A stretch of DNA of 64,000 bases from an uncultured Rhizobium sp. (GTDB lineage Bacteria > Pseudomonadota > Alphaproteobacteria > Rhizobiales > Rhizobiaceae). The DNA lies in assembly GCA_945952045.1 (NCBI GenBank), contig CAMFHE010000002.1:124001-188000 (forward strand), given 5' to 3'. Numbering within the stretch: the stretch's first letter is position 1; the number at the start of each line of letters is the position of its first letter. Positions 1-8,156 of this stretch are shown in pieces. The position numbers were made by a program, and so were the translations under genes. Under the pieces are notes generated by a model that was not told where the DNA came from, did no database searches, and worked only from the letters and a program-made list of their open reading frames with translations.

Positions 1-377
1 AGCATTTTCCGGAAAACTTCTGGAACCCGCAGTTTCAGAACCATCGCAACGGCGCGTCCAACATCGCGGAAGTCCAGCTTGGGACGAAACGGCCGGCGGA
101 TCATGCCCGCTTTCTCGAAAACTTCACCGGTGTGAAGACCGAGACTTTGCCGAATGGCGATGGATGCTACCGGCTCCAGCAATCCGGCGCGCTGGTCGCG
201 ACCCGCGATGACGGCATTGCCGGCTTCACCGGCTTCACGATCGCGGTGCCGGATATCGCCCGGCAATGCGCCCTGCTGTCTGAGGCCGGCATCGATTTTG
301 CCATGGATGGCGAGCGCGTCGTGATTGCCGCCGCGCAAACCTTCGGCACGGCCCTCTCGTTTTCGGCCGGCCGCTGA
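1..377 (+). CDS. VOC (glyoxalase-like) family protein, 3' part
   Basis: This is the C-terminal part of a gene that begins before the window. The frame is open from base 3, about 124 codons, and ends at TGA 375-377. The visible protein runs from HFPENFWNPQFQNHRNG through AEVQLGTKRPADHARFLENFTG to a short terminal repeat unit (GFTGFTIAVPDIARQCALL). Two beta-alpha-beta-beta-beta style units with a VPDIA motif are typical of the vicinal-oxygen-chelate fold, in particular glyoxalase_3-like proteins of about 280-300 residues. Substrate and metal ligands cannot be assigned from this piece. It lies upstream of the flavin monooxygenase on the same strand, 265 bases away, and need not belong to the amine cluster. 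Confidence 0.6.
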   Translation, partial: HFPENFWNPQFQNHRNGASNIAEVQLGTKRPADHARFLENFTGVKTETLPNGDGCYRLQQSGALVATRDDGIAGFTGFTIAVPDIARQCALLSEAGIDFAMDGERVVIAAAQTFGTALSFSAGR

Positions 378-642
378 TAAAAGCTGCCGTTGCGCGGCAG
401 AGGACGCCGACGCGGGCAAGGCACTATAATACAAGCTCTTTCAAGGAGATGAGACGCGCGGCGGAAATTCCGGCGCCGTCACCGGCCGTCGTTCGCCGCG
501 CCCGGCATACGCGCCCAAGCAAGGGGTTTTCCTAATCAGCGATGAACCAAACACTTATGTCGGCATGCCGGGCTTTGGGCTAAATCGAACGAGGACGACG
601 GGCCATGGGCCATCCATGAGCGCAACCTGAAAGGGATTTCCT
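378..642. other. intergenic region before the flavin monooxygenase gene
   Basis: These 265 bases hold no convincing gene. A ribosome-binding site (AAAGGGA) lies just before the ATG at 643. I see no clear promoter hexamers, no T-tailed hairpin and no copy of the TTAG-N7-CTAA box found before the amine dehydrogenase and importer genes. Confidence 0.4.
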
Positions 643-1896
643 ATGTCGATTGAAAGAGTGGATACGCTTGTTGTTGGCGCCGGGCAGGCGGGTGTGGCGA
701 TGAGCGAGCACCTCGGCAAAAAGGGCATCCCTCACCTCGTCCTGGAGCGCGACCGCATCGCCGAGGCCTGGCGGACGGCGCGGTGGGATTCGCTCGTCGC
801 CAACGGCCCCGCCTGGCATGACCGCTTTCCGAACATGACCTTCCCGCATGTCGATGGCGATGCTTTCGCCCCCAAGGAGCAGGTCGCCGACTATTTCGTG
901 GAATATGCAAAACAAATCGACGCGCCGATCCGCTGCGGCATCGAGGTCAAGGCCGTCAAGAGGAACTCCGAAGGGCCGCGTTTTCGGGTGGAGACGTCGC
1001 AAGGCGTTTTCGAGGCGGACAATATCGTCGCCGCCACCGGTCCGTTCCAGAAACCCGTCTTCCCGCCGATCGTCCCGCCAGGCGCGGGCGTCGAGCAGAT
1101 GCATTCCCATGCCTATCGCAATCCGGCGCAACTCAGGGATGGCGCCGTGCTCGTCGTGGGCGCGGGATCGTCCGGCACCCAGATCGCCGATGAACTGTTG
1201 CGCTCGGGGCGAAAGGTTTTCCTGTCCGTCGGCCCGCATCACCGCCCGCCGCGCAGCTATCGCGGCAAGGACTTCTGCTGGTGGCTCGGCGTGCTCGGCA
1301 TCTGGGACCTGAAGGTTCCGGCACCGAATACGGAGCATGTCACCATCGCGGTCAGCGGCGCCTATGGCGGCAGGACGGTCGATTTCCGCCGTCTGGCCGC
1401 GCGCGGCATGACGCTGGTCGGCATGGCCAGGGACTACCTCGACGGCAGGCTGCGTTTCGCCGACGACCTGAAGGATAATATCGCGCTCGGCGACCGCAAC
1501 TATCTCGATCTTCTCGACCGGGCGGACGCCTATGCGCTGAAAGAGGGACTGGACCTTCCCGAAGAACCGGACGCGCGCGATTTCATCGCCGATCCGCCTT
1601 GCGTGGCAAACCCGTTGCTGTCGCTCGATCTTGGGGAACAGGGCATCACGACCATCATCTGGGCGACAGGCTATACGTTCGATTTCAGCTGGCTTCATCT
1701 CGATGCCTTCGACGCCAGGGGCCGGCCGGTTCACGAGCGCGGCGTATCCCGGGTGCCCGGTCTGTTCTTCGTCGGCCTGCCCTGGCTTTCGCGGCGCGCC
1801 TCCTCCTTCATCTGGGGCGTCTGGCACGACGCGGCCTATCTGGCCGAACAGATCGCCGAGCGCACCGAGCCGACCGCGCGCCAGGCGGCGCGGTGA
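643..1896 (+). CDS. flavin-containing monooxygenase-like FAD/NAD(P)H oxidoreductase
   Basis: The 417-residue protein opens with an FAD-binding Rossmann motif, GAGQAG at residues 12-17. A second dinucleotide motif, GAGSSG, lies near residue 175 for NAD(P)H, preceded by a loose form of the FMO signature around GVEQMHSHAY. The late IIWATGY motif is also typical of class B flavoprotein monooxygenases. The ATG at 643 has AAAGGGA upstream. It is the first plus-strand gene of an apparent amine-degradation cluster (LysR, aldehyde dehydrogenase, amine dehydrogenase). If the amine is histamine, an oxygenase acting on imidazole-acetate would fit, because the known bacterial imidazoleacetate monooxygenase is a flavoprotein; that role is inference only. 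It could equally act on another N- or S-containing compound. Confidence 0.75.
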   Translation: MSIERVDTLVVGAGQAGVAMSEHLGKKGIPHLVLERDRIAEAWRTARWDSLVANGPAWHDRFPNMTFPHVDGDAFAPKEQVADYFVEYAKQIDAPIRCGIEVKAVKRNSEGPRFRVETSQGVFEADNIVAATGPFQKPVFPPIVPPGAGVEQMHSHAYRNPAQLRDGAVLVVGAGSSGTQIADELLRSGRKVFLSVGPHHRPPRSYRGKDFCWWLGVLGIWDLKVPAPNTEHVTIAVSGAYGGRTVDFRRLAARGMTLVGMARDYLDGRLRFADDLKDNIALGDRNYLDLLDRADAYALKEGLDLPEEPDARDFIADPPCVANPLLSLDLGEQGITTIIWATGYTFDFSWLHLDAFDARGRPVHERGVSRVPGLFFVGLPWLSRRASSFIWGVWHDAAYLAEQIAERTEPTARQAAR

Positions 1897-2020
1897 CGAA
1901 CGCCCCCGGCCTTGCAAGGCCCGCACGTCGAAACCTGGAATTTTCATCGGCGCCGGGGAACGGATTTCGTTCCCCACGCGCCCTCTGTATCCTGAGGACG
2001 AGGACAACAGGAATACAGAC

Positions 2021-2983
2021 ATGATCGTTCGTTTCACCATCAGACAACTGGAATATCTCGTGGCTGTCGGGGAATACGGCTCGGTGACCGAAGCGGCCGA
2101 ACGCGTCAACGTGTCGGCGCCCTCGGTCTCGGCCGCCATCTCCCAGCTCGAACGCGAATTCGGCATCACCCTGTTCGTGCGCCGCCATGCGCATGGTCTG
2201 TCGCTGACGCAGGCCGGGCATAATTTCGTCGCCCAGGCCCGGCAGATCTTGCGCGAGGCGCACAAGCTCAACGCCCTGTCGAACGAACTGACCAACCAGT
2301 TGCGCGGCCCCCTGCACGTCGCCTGCCTCGTCACCTTCGCCCAGACGGTCATCCCGACGCTGCGGCGCGGGTTTTCCGACGCCTATCCCGATGTGGAATT
2401 CTTCCAGTACGAGCGCGACCATGCCCGCATCGTCGAAGGCTTGCGCATGGCGCGCTTCGACATTGCGCTCAGCTACGACCTCGACGTGCCGCCGGACATG
2501 GAGTTTCACGAGCTCGCGGTTCTTCCACCCTATGCCGTCCTGCCGGAGGATCATCCTCTCGCCGGCCGCGCGGAACTGTCGGTTCAGGAGCTGGCGTCGC
2601 AGCCGATGATCCTGCTCGATCTGCCGCACAGCTCGGCCTATTTCCTGTCGCTCTTTCGCGACAATGACGTCGCGCCGCGCATCATCGAGCGCACGCGCGA
2701 CATGTCGGTGATGCGGGCGATGGTCGCCAATCATTTCGGCTATTCGATCGCGAATATCAGGCCGGTTTCCTCCCATACCGTCAGCGGCGCCAAGCTCGCT
2801 TTCGTGCCCCTTGCGGGAAACCCGCGCCCGATGCGCATGGGCATTCTTGCGATGCGCGGGCTGAGCTCGCCGCTCGTCGTGCGCCGGTTCATCGATTTCT
2901 GCAGCCAAACGCTGCGCACCATGAGCGGCATGCAGCTGCCGGCCAATCCTCAGCTTGAAGATCAAAAGAAAGGCAGTCCATGA
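2021..2983 (+). CDS. LysR-family transcriptional regulator
   Basis: This 320-residue protein has an N-terminal winged helix (FTIRQLEYLVAVGEYGSVT, with the recognition helix around SAPSVSAAISQLEREFG, residues 5-65) and a LysR substrate-binding domain from about residue 90. The start at 2021 gives the usual short N-terminus; the frame is open far upstream but that part is the shadow of the monooxygenase. Its TGA overlaps the ATG of the aldehyde dehydrogenase by four bases, so the two are translationally coupled, which is unusual because LysR genes are more often divergent. It is the best candidate to bind the TTAG-N7-CTAA palindromes before the amine dehydrogenase and ABC importer genes. The inducer is unknown. 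Confidence 0.88.
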   Translation: MIVRFTIRQLEYLVAVGEYGSVTEAAERVNVSAPSVSAAISQLEREFGITLFVRRHAHGLSLTQAGHNFVAQARQILREAHKLNALSNELTNQLRGPLHVACLVTFAQTVIPTLRRGFSDAYPDVEFFQYERDHARIVEGLRMARFDIALSYDLDVPPDMEFHELAVLPPYAVLPEDHPLAGRAELSVQELASQPMILLDLPHSSAYFLSLFRDNDVAPRIIERTRDMSVMRAMVANHFGYSIANIRPVSSHTVSGAKLAFVPLAGNPRPMRMGILAMRGLSSPLVVRRFIDFCSQTLRTMSGMQLPANPQLEDQKKGSP

Positions 2984-4461
2984 CACCTCCCTCCGATTGG
3001 CGCGCCCGCGCGGCAGAGCTGAAATTCCGCAACGGCATCTATATCGACGGCGCGTTCCGGGATGCCGCCGGCGGCGGCCGGTTCGAGACCGTCAACCCGG
3101 CCAATGCGCAGGTGCTGACAGCGGTTGCCCGCGGAACCGCCGAGGATATCGACGCCGCCGTGGCGTCCGCCCGCCGCGCCTTCAAAGACGGCCGCTGGTC
3201 GCACAAGTCGCCGGCGGAGCGCAAGGAGGTGCTGCTGCGTCTCGCCGCCCTTATCCGTCAGAACATTCCCGAACTGGCGCTTCTGGAAACGCTCGACGTC
3301 GGCAAGCCGATCAATGACAGCTCGACCATCGACGCGCCGGGATCGGCCCATTTTTTCCAGTGGCACGCCGAGGCGATCGACAAGCTCTACGACGAGATCG
3401 CGCCGACCGGACGCGGCGATCTGGCGATGATCCGCCGCGTGCCGCTCGGCGTCGTCGGCGCGGTCGTGCCGTGGAATTTTCCGCTCGACATGGCGACGTG
3501 GAAGCTGGCGCCGGCGCTGGCGACCGGCAATTCCGTGGTGCTGAAACCCGCCGAACAATCGCCGCTCTCGGCGCTGATGCTGGCCGAACTCGCCTCGCAA
3601 GCCGGCCTGCCCGATGGCGTGCTCAACGTGGTGCCGGGCTTCGGCGAGGATGCCGGGCGCGCGCTCGGCCTGCATCCGGATGTGGACGCCCTGGTCTTCA
3701 CCGGCTCCACCAAGGTCGGCAAGCTGTTCATGACCTATGCCGGCCAGAGCAACATGAAGCAGGTTTGGCTGGAGACGGGCGGCAAGTCGCCGAACCTCGT
3801 CTTCGCCGATGCCGATCTCGACAAGGCGGCCGAGATGGCGGCCTTCGGCATCCTGTTCAACGCCGGCGAGGTCTGCTCGGCCAATTCGCGCCTTCTCGTC
3901 CATCGCTCCGTGCAGGAAGAGTTCACGCACAAGGTGATTGCCGCCACCGCCGCCTGGCCGCTCGGCGATCCGCTCGATCCCGCGACCCGCATGGGCCCGC
4001 TGGTTGAGAAGGCCCATGCCGACCGCGTCGCCGCCTATATCGAGATCGGCCGCGCGGAAGCCAGGCTTGCCCATGGCGGGGGTCGCGAGACGCGCGACGG
4101 TTCGGATTGCTATATCCAGCCGACCATTTTCAACGACGTCGCGGCGGATGCGCGCATTGCGCGCGAGGAAATCTTCGGCCCGGTTCTGGCGATCACGCCG
4201 TTCGACACCGAGGAGGAGGCGTTGCGCATTGCCAATGACAGCGAATACGGGCTCGCCGCCTCCGTCTGGACGCGGGACCTTTCGCGCGCGCTTTCGGTCT
4301 CCGACCGTCTCGAGGCCGGCACGGTCTCGGTCAACACCGTCGATGCGCTCTCGGCCATGACACCGTTCGGCGGCGTGAAACAGTCCGGCTTCGGCCGCGA
4401 CCTGTCGATCCACAGCTTCGACAAGTATTCGGCGCTCAAGACCGTCTGGGTCAAATATTAG
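2980..4461 (+). CDS. NAD(P)-dependent aldehyde dehydrogenase
   Basis: The protein is 493 residues, the normal length for the ALDH superfamily. Visible active-site elements are the Asn of PWNFPL, the Lys of VVLKPAEQ, the general-base Glu in LETGGKSPN, and the catalytic Cys299 in FNAGEVCSANS. The C-terminus has the usual EEIFGPVL and PFGGVKQSG motifs. It most resembles gamma-glutamyl-gamma-aminobutyraldehyde and betaine-aldehyde type dehydrogenases that oxidise amine-derived aldehydes. It starts inside the end of the LysR gene (ATGA overlap) and precedes the amine dehydrogenase, so the likely role is oxidation of the aldehyde that enzyme produces to a carboxylate. If the amine were histamine this would be imidazole acetaldehyde to imidazole acetate. 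The exact substrate is inferred from context. Confidence 0.9.
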   Translation: MTPPSDWRARAAELKFRNGIYIDGAFRDAAGGGRFETVNPANAQVLTAVARGTAEDIDAAVASARRAFKDGRWSHKSPAERKEVLLRLAALIRQNIPELALLETLDVGKPINDSSTIDAPGSAHFFQWHAEAIDKLYDEIAPTGRGDLAMIRRVPLGVVGAVVPWNFPLDMATWKLAPALATGNSVVLKPAEQSPLSALMLAELASQAGLPDGVLNVVPGFGEDAGRALGLHPDVDALVFTGSTKVGKLFMTYAGQSNMKQVWLETGGKSPNLVFADADLDKAAEMAAFGILFNAGEVCSANSRLLVHRSVQEEFTHKVIAATAAWPLGDPLDPATRMGPLVEKAHADRVAAYIEIGRAEARLAHGGGRETRDGSDCYIQPTIFNDVAADARIAREEIFGPVLAITPFDTEEEALRIANDSEYGLAASVWTRDLSRALSVSDRLEAGTVSVNTVDALSAMTPFGGVKQSGFGRDLSIHSFDKYSALKTVWVKY

Positions 4462-4560
4462 AGCATTTCCAGCCGAAGCGGGATCGCTTCGGCGTCGGAC
4501 AATGCGGTAAAAACAAAAGGATAGAACATTTCCGGTGAACGTGTTCACCGGAAATGTTCT
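4462..4560. repeat. rhizobial-type intergenic mosaic repeat with two hairpins
   Basis: Right after the aldehyde dehydrogenase stop comes GAGCATTTCCAG, then a 9-bp stem (GCCGAAGCG/CGCTTCGGC with loop GGAT, 4472-4493). This is followed by the GCGGTAAAAACAAAAGGATAG type linker and a perfect 18-bp inverted repeat with a 2-base loop at 4523-4560. The modular AGCATTTCC...AAAACAAA...hairpin structure is typical of palindromic mosaic elements scattered between rhizobial genes. Related modules lie at 7989-8110 and 13386-13460. The hairpins may end or stabilise transcripts, but no T-tract follows. Confidence 0.65.
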
Positions 4561-4596
4561 AGGCCGATGACCGAAGGCCGAGGGGCAGACGCCGGA

Positions 4597-4611
4597 TTAG
4601 CCTGAACCTAA
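4597..4611. promoter_or_regulatory. LysR-type operator candidate before the amine dehydrogenase
   Basis: TTAGCCTGAACCTAA is an inverted repeat (TTAG-N7-CTAA) that also satisfies the T-N11-A rule of LysR boxes. It lies about 80 bases before the amine dehydrogenase start. The same box with two changes occurs at 9364-9378 before the ABC importer, and the similarity continues downstream (GCTT, CGCGT, ATTTACAG) at the same spacing. Function is inferred. Confidence 0.6.
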
Positions 4612-4689
4612 CCGGCGCTTGCGCAACGCGTCATTTACAGCGCCCGCGCCAGCCGATCCTATGCACGGCGACAAGCAATGAGGAACACC

Positions 4690-6771
4690 ATGCGAGACAG
4701 CAAATACGACATCCTGTTCGAACCGCTCGCGATCGGCCCGCACATCGCGAAAAACCGGTTCTATCAGGTGCCGCATTGCAATGGCGGCGGCTATCGCGAT
4801 CCCTCGGCGGCGGCGGCCATGCGCGGCATCAAGTCCGAGGGCGGCTGGGGCGTCATCTTCACCGAGCAGACCGAGATGCACCACACCTCGGAAATCACGC
4901 CGTTCATCGAGCTGCGCCTGTGGGAAGACAAGGATATTCCCGGCCTTCGCCGCATGTCGGACGCCATGAAGGTTCATGGCGCGCTCGCCGGCATCCAGCT
5001 TGCCTATTCCGGCATCAACGGCCCGAATTTCTACACCAAGGAAGTGCCGCTCGCGCCCTCCGCCTTGCCGATCCGCACCTTCACCAACGATCCGGTGCAG
5101 GCCCGCGCCCTCGACAGGGGCGAGATCCGGGATCTGCGCCGCTGGTTCGTCAACGCCGCCAGGCGCTCGAAGATCGCCGGCTTCGATCTGATCTGTCTTT
5201 ACGGCGCGCATGGATTCGGCATCTTCCAGCATTTCCTGTCGCGCGCCACCAACCAGCGCACCGACGAATATGGCGGCAGCCTCGAGAACCGCTCGCGCTT
5301 CGCCCGAGAGGTGATCGCCGACATCCGCGAGGCCGTCGGCGACACCACCGCCATCACCCTGCGCGTGAGCCTTGACGAAACCATCGGCGAACTCGGCTTC
5401 TCCAATGCCGAGGTGCGCGAATTCGTCGAGATGAACGCCGACCTGCCCGATCTCTGGGATCTGGCGCATGGCGCCTGGGAGGACTGTTCCGGCCCGTCCC
5501 GCTTCAAAGAGGAAGGCGCGCAGGAACTGCTGGTCAAGGGTATCCGCGAATTGTCGTCGAAGCCGGTCGTCGGCGTCGGACGCTTCACCTCGCCGGATGT
5601 GATGGCGCGGATGATCCGCCAGGGCGTGCTCGATTTCATCGGCTGCGCCCGGCCTTCGATCGCCGATCCCTTCCTGCCGAAGAAGGTGGAGGAAGGCCGC
5701 ATCGAGGATATCCGCGAATGCATCGGCTGCAACATCTGCATCACCGGCGACATGACCATGTCGATCAGCCGCTGCACCCAGAACCCGACCTTCATGGAGG
5801 AATGGCGCAAGGGCTGGCATCCCGAACGCATGAACGACAAGGGCGACAGCCGGACCGTGCTCGTCGTCGGCGCCGGCCCCGCCGGCCTCGAAGCCACTCG
5901 CGCCCTGGCCCTGCGCGGCTATGACGTGACGCTGGCCGAGGCGACCACGACCCTTGGCGGCCGCGTCGCGCGCGAGCGCCTGCTGCCCGGCCTTTCCGCC
6001 TGGGGCCGCGTCGTCGATTATCGCCAGTACCAGATCGCCCAGCGCACCAATGTCGAAACCTATTTCGACAGCCGTCTGACCGCCGACGACGTCCTGGGCT
6101 TCGGCTTCGAGCATGTCGCCATCGCCACGGGGTCTCACTGGCGCCGCGATGGCGTCGCCCGCCAGCATGTCGTGCCGATGCCCATCGATCCGGCAATGAC
6201 CGTGTGGACGCCCGACGACGTCATGGCCAGGCGTCACCCCGACAATCTCGCCGGCAAGACGGTCGTCGTCTACGACGACGACCATTACTATATGGGCGGC
6301 ATCATGGCAGAGGTCATGGTCAAGGCCGGGGCGAAGGTCATCCTCGTCACCTCGTCGGCTTATGTCTCCGACTGGACGCGCAACACGCTGGAACAGGGCG
6401 CGATTCATGTGCGCCTCGACGATCTCGGCGTCGACATCCGCCTCAATCGCGGCGTTGCCGCCATCCGCGCCGGCGAAGTCGAAACCAGCTGCACCTATAC
6501 CGGCAAGCGCAAGACGATCGGCTGCGACGCCGTCGTCATGGTTGCCTCGCGCCTGTCGGATGACGCGCTCTACGCGTCGCTTCTGGCCCGGCAGTCCGAC
6601 TGGGCCGACGCCGGCATCAAAAGCGTCAAGATCATCGGCGACGCCGCAGCCCCCGCGCCGATCGCCTGGGCGACCTATGCCGGCCACCGCTATGCGCGCG
6701 AACTGGATATGCCCGACATCGGCGATGCCCTGCCCTTCCGCCGCGAGGTCACGCAACTCGAACCGGCCTGA
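4690..6771 (+). CDS. trimethylamine-dehydrogenase-family amine dehydrogenase (histamine dehydrogenase-like)
   Basis: With the ATG at 4690 (GAGGAA six bases upstream; an in-frame ATG at 4678 has none) the protein has 693 residues. An N-terminal FMN TIM barrel is followed by a [4Fe-4S] site at Cys344, Cys347, Cys350 and Cys362 (ECIGCNIC...SRC), then a C-terminal ADP/NAD-type domain beginning VLVVGAGPAG. FYQVPHC places Cys30 exactly where trimethylamine dehydrogenase has its 6-S-cysteinyl-FMN, and Tyr171/His174 (YGAH) match its catalytic pair. Of the aromatic bowl Tyr60/Trp264/Trp355, only the Trp is kept (Trp256); the others align with Gln60 and Asp354. From memory this Gln/Trp/Asp set is that of histamine dehydrogenase, so a bulky primary amine rather than trimethylamine is the likely substrate. 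Electrons would pass to a flavoprotein acceptor. Dimethylamine or N-methylproline type enzymes are alternatives. Confidence 0.87.
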   Translation: MRDSKYDILFEPLAIGPHIAKNRFYQVPHCNGGGYRDPSAAAAMRGIKSEGGWGVIFTEQTEMHHTSEITPFIELRLWEDKDIPGLRRMSDAMKVHGALAGIQLAYSGINGPNFYTKEVPLAPSALPIRTFTNDPVQARALDRGEIRDLRRWFVNAARRSKIAGFDLICLYGAHGFGIFQHFLSRATNQRTDEYGGSLENRSRFAREVIADIREAVGDTTAITLRVSLDETIGELGFSNAEVREFVEMNADLPDLWDLAHGAWEDCSGPSRFKEEGAQELLVKGIRELSSKPVVGVGRFTSPDVMARMIRQGVLDFIGCARPSIADPFLPKKVEEGRIEDIRECIGCNICITGDMTMSISRCTQNPTFMEEWRKGWHPERMNDKGDSRTVLVVGAGPAGLEATRALALRGYDVTLAEATTTLGGRVARERLLPGLSAWGRVVDYRQYQIAQRTNVETYFDSRLTADDVLGFGFEHVAIATGSHWRRDGVARQHVVPMPIDPAMTVWTPDDVMARRHPDNLAGKTVVVYDDDHYYMGGIMAEVMVKAGAKVILVTSSAYVSDWTRNTLEQGAIHVRLDDLGVDIRLNRGVAAIRAGEVETSCTYTGKRKTIGCDAVVMVASRLSDDALYASLLARQSDWADAGIKSVKIIGDAAAPAPIAWATYAGHRYARELDMPDIGDALPFRREVTQLEPA

Positions 6772-6831
6772 GAGCACGCGCCCGTCCCCCATCGGGCCTG
6801 CAATTTTCGATCGACGTCCAAGGAGACAAGA

Positions 6832-7248
6832 ATGCCTGTCCACACCCGCATCCGCCCGTTCAACACCAAGGACACCTATCCGGAACAGAAGCTCGACAAC
6901 GACCTTTGCCAGGCGGTCGTCGCGCGCGGCACGATGATCTTCCTGCGCGGCCAATGCCCGCAGGAACTCGATGGCGGCAAGAACATCGACAGCCACGATC
7001 CGGTCGACCAGACCCACAAGGTCATGCAGAACATCCGCCAGCTGGTCGAGGAAAGCGGCGGCAAGATGGAACATGTCTGCAAGCTCGTCGTCTATCTCAC
7101 CGATGTGCGCCACCGCGAGGCCGTCTACCGGACGATGGGCGAATATATCAAGGGCGTGTTCCCGGTCTCGACCGGCATCGTCGTCACCGCACTGGCGCGG
7201 CCGGAATGGCTGGTCGAGATCGACGCGACCGCCGTCATCCCGGATTGA
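6832..7248 (+). CDS. RidA/YjgF family protein
   Basis: The 138-residue protein has the full RidA fold: an N-terminal CQAVVARGTMIFLRGQCP strand region, the DQTHKVMQNIRQLVEESGG helix, and a C-terminal TGIVVTALARPEWLVEIDATAV segment. RidA proteins hydrolyse reactive enamines and imines to ketones or aldehydes plus ammonia; an Arg before the last strand (ARPEWLVEI) fits this. A strong ribosome-binding site (AAGGAGACAAG) precedes ATG 6832. It follows the amine dehydrogenase by 60 bases on the same strand, so a role in releasing the imine product of amine oxidation, or an iminoacid later in the pathway, is plausible. It is longer than E. coli RidA (about 128), like the pathway-specific subfamilies. 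Confidence 0.87.
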   Translation: MPVHTRIRPFNTKDTYPEQKLDNDLCQAVVARGTMIFLRGQCPQELDGGKNIDSHDPVDQTHKVMQNIRQLVEESGGKMEHVCKLVVYLTDVRHREAVYRTMGEYIKGVFPVSTGIVVTALARPEWLVEIDATAVIPD

Positions 7249-7312
7249 TCCGGGCCGTGGCCCCGGTGGGCCACGACACCTTTTTTCCAGCGTGACCATG
7301 AGGTGAGCCGAC

Positions 7313-7990
7313 ATGACCTTTTCCGTTTCCGGACGTTGCGAGAGAACCGGCATGTTCGGCATCGCCGTGTCGTCCTCCTCGCCCAGCGTCGCCGCCCGTT
7401 GCGCCCATGTCCGCGCCGGTGTCGGCGCGGTTTCCACCCAGAACGTCACCGATCCCCGCCTGGGGCCCAAAGGGCTGGACCTGATGGCGCAGGGGCTTTC
7501 GGCAGAGGATGCGCTGGCGAGGCTCGTCGCGGAAGCGCCGCATATCGAATTCCGCCAGCTTGCCCTCGTCGATGGCGCCGGCCGGACGGCGGCCTATTCC
7601 GGCGCAAGAACGCTGGGCACGCATGCGAGCGCGCGCGGCGACAATGTCGTGGCCGCCGGAAACATGCTGACGGGCGCGGGCATTCCGCAGGCGATGGTCG
7701 AGGCCTTCGCGGCGGCCGGGGACCGGCATCTGGGCGACCGCCTGATCGCCGCCATGCGCGCCGCCGTCCTCGCCGGTGGAGAAGCAGGCCCGGTGCATTC
7801 CATGGGTCTCGTCATGGTCGACAAGGTCTCGTGGAACGTCGCCGATCTGCGCGTCGACTGGACGGAGAACGACCCGATCGAGGAATGCGCGGCTCTGTGG
7901 CAGCGCTGGCGCACGGAAATGGACGCCTATGTCACCCGCGCCCTCGACCCGACCCGCGCGCCCACCTACGGCGTGCCGGGCGATCTCTAG
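7313..7990 (+). CDS. DUF1028 family protein (Ntn-hydrolase-like)
   Basis: This 225-residue protein matches the DUF1028 pattern: it starts TFSVSGRCERTGMFGIAVSSSSPSVAARC, continues GVGAVSTQN and GPKGLDLMAQGLSAEDAL, has the central NMLTGAGIPQAM segment, and ends DPTRAPTYGVPGDL. The family is thought to be related to N-terminal nucleophile hydrolases, but I know of no established reaction. DUF1028 genes often sit beside RidA genes and amine or ureide catabolic genes, as here, 64 bases after the RidA stop on the same strand. A hydrolase acting on a C-N bond of a pathway intermediate would fit, but this is a guess. A mosaic intergenic repeat follows immediately. Confidence 0.8.
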   Translation: MTFSVSGRCERTGMFGIAVSSSSPSVAARCAHVRAGVGAVSTQNVTDPRLGPKGLDLMAQGLSAEDALARLVAEAPHIEFRQLALVDGAGRTAAYSGARTLGTHASARGDNVVAAGNMLTGAGIPQAMVEAFAAAGDRHLGDRLIAAMRAAVLAGGEAGPVHSMGLVMVDKVSWNVADLRVDWTENDPIEECAALWQRWRTEMDAYVTRALDPTRAPTYGVPGDL

Positions 7991-8110
7991 AGTTTGTCAG
8001 GGAAAAGTGGGAACCGGTTTTCCCGAAAAGACAAGCGAAAACAAAAGAATATAGAGGCTGGCTGGTTCAGAATGAACCTGACAGACTCTCGGAAAAGTGT
8101 GAAACGCTTC
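7989..8110. repeat. rhizobial-type intergenic mosaic repeat
   Basis: Just after the DUF1028 stop the sequence reads AGAGTTTGTCAGGGAAAAGT, then a hairpin (GGGAAAA...TTTTCCC), the linker GACAAGCGAAAACAAAAGAA, and a second hairpin (GGTTCA-GAA-TGAACC) leading to CTGACAGACTCTC. This linker plus flanking-hairpin architecture is the common rhizobial intergenic mosaic element and is related in plan to the elements at 4462 and 13386. It lies inside an apparent operon, between DUF1028 and the M20 gene, so it could affect mRNA stability or expression ratio. Confidence 0.65.
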
Positions 8111-8156
8111 GAGCGACGGGGCATTTCCCCGCTTTTGCCATGAAACGGGTGGGCGC

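Noticed and set aside
580..2352. 590-codon minus-strand frame opposite the flavin monooxygenase and LysR genes
   Set aside because: Antisense shadow of two recognised genes, without motifs or ribosome-binding site.
4597..7470. Very long minus-strand open frame opposite the amine dehydrogenase, RidA and DUF1028 genes
   Set aside because: It is low in recognisable domains, full of Arg/Gly/Asp/Ala in the pattern of an antisense shadow of GC-rich codons, and lies over three well-supported plus-strand genes.
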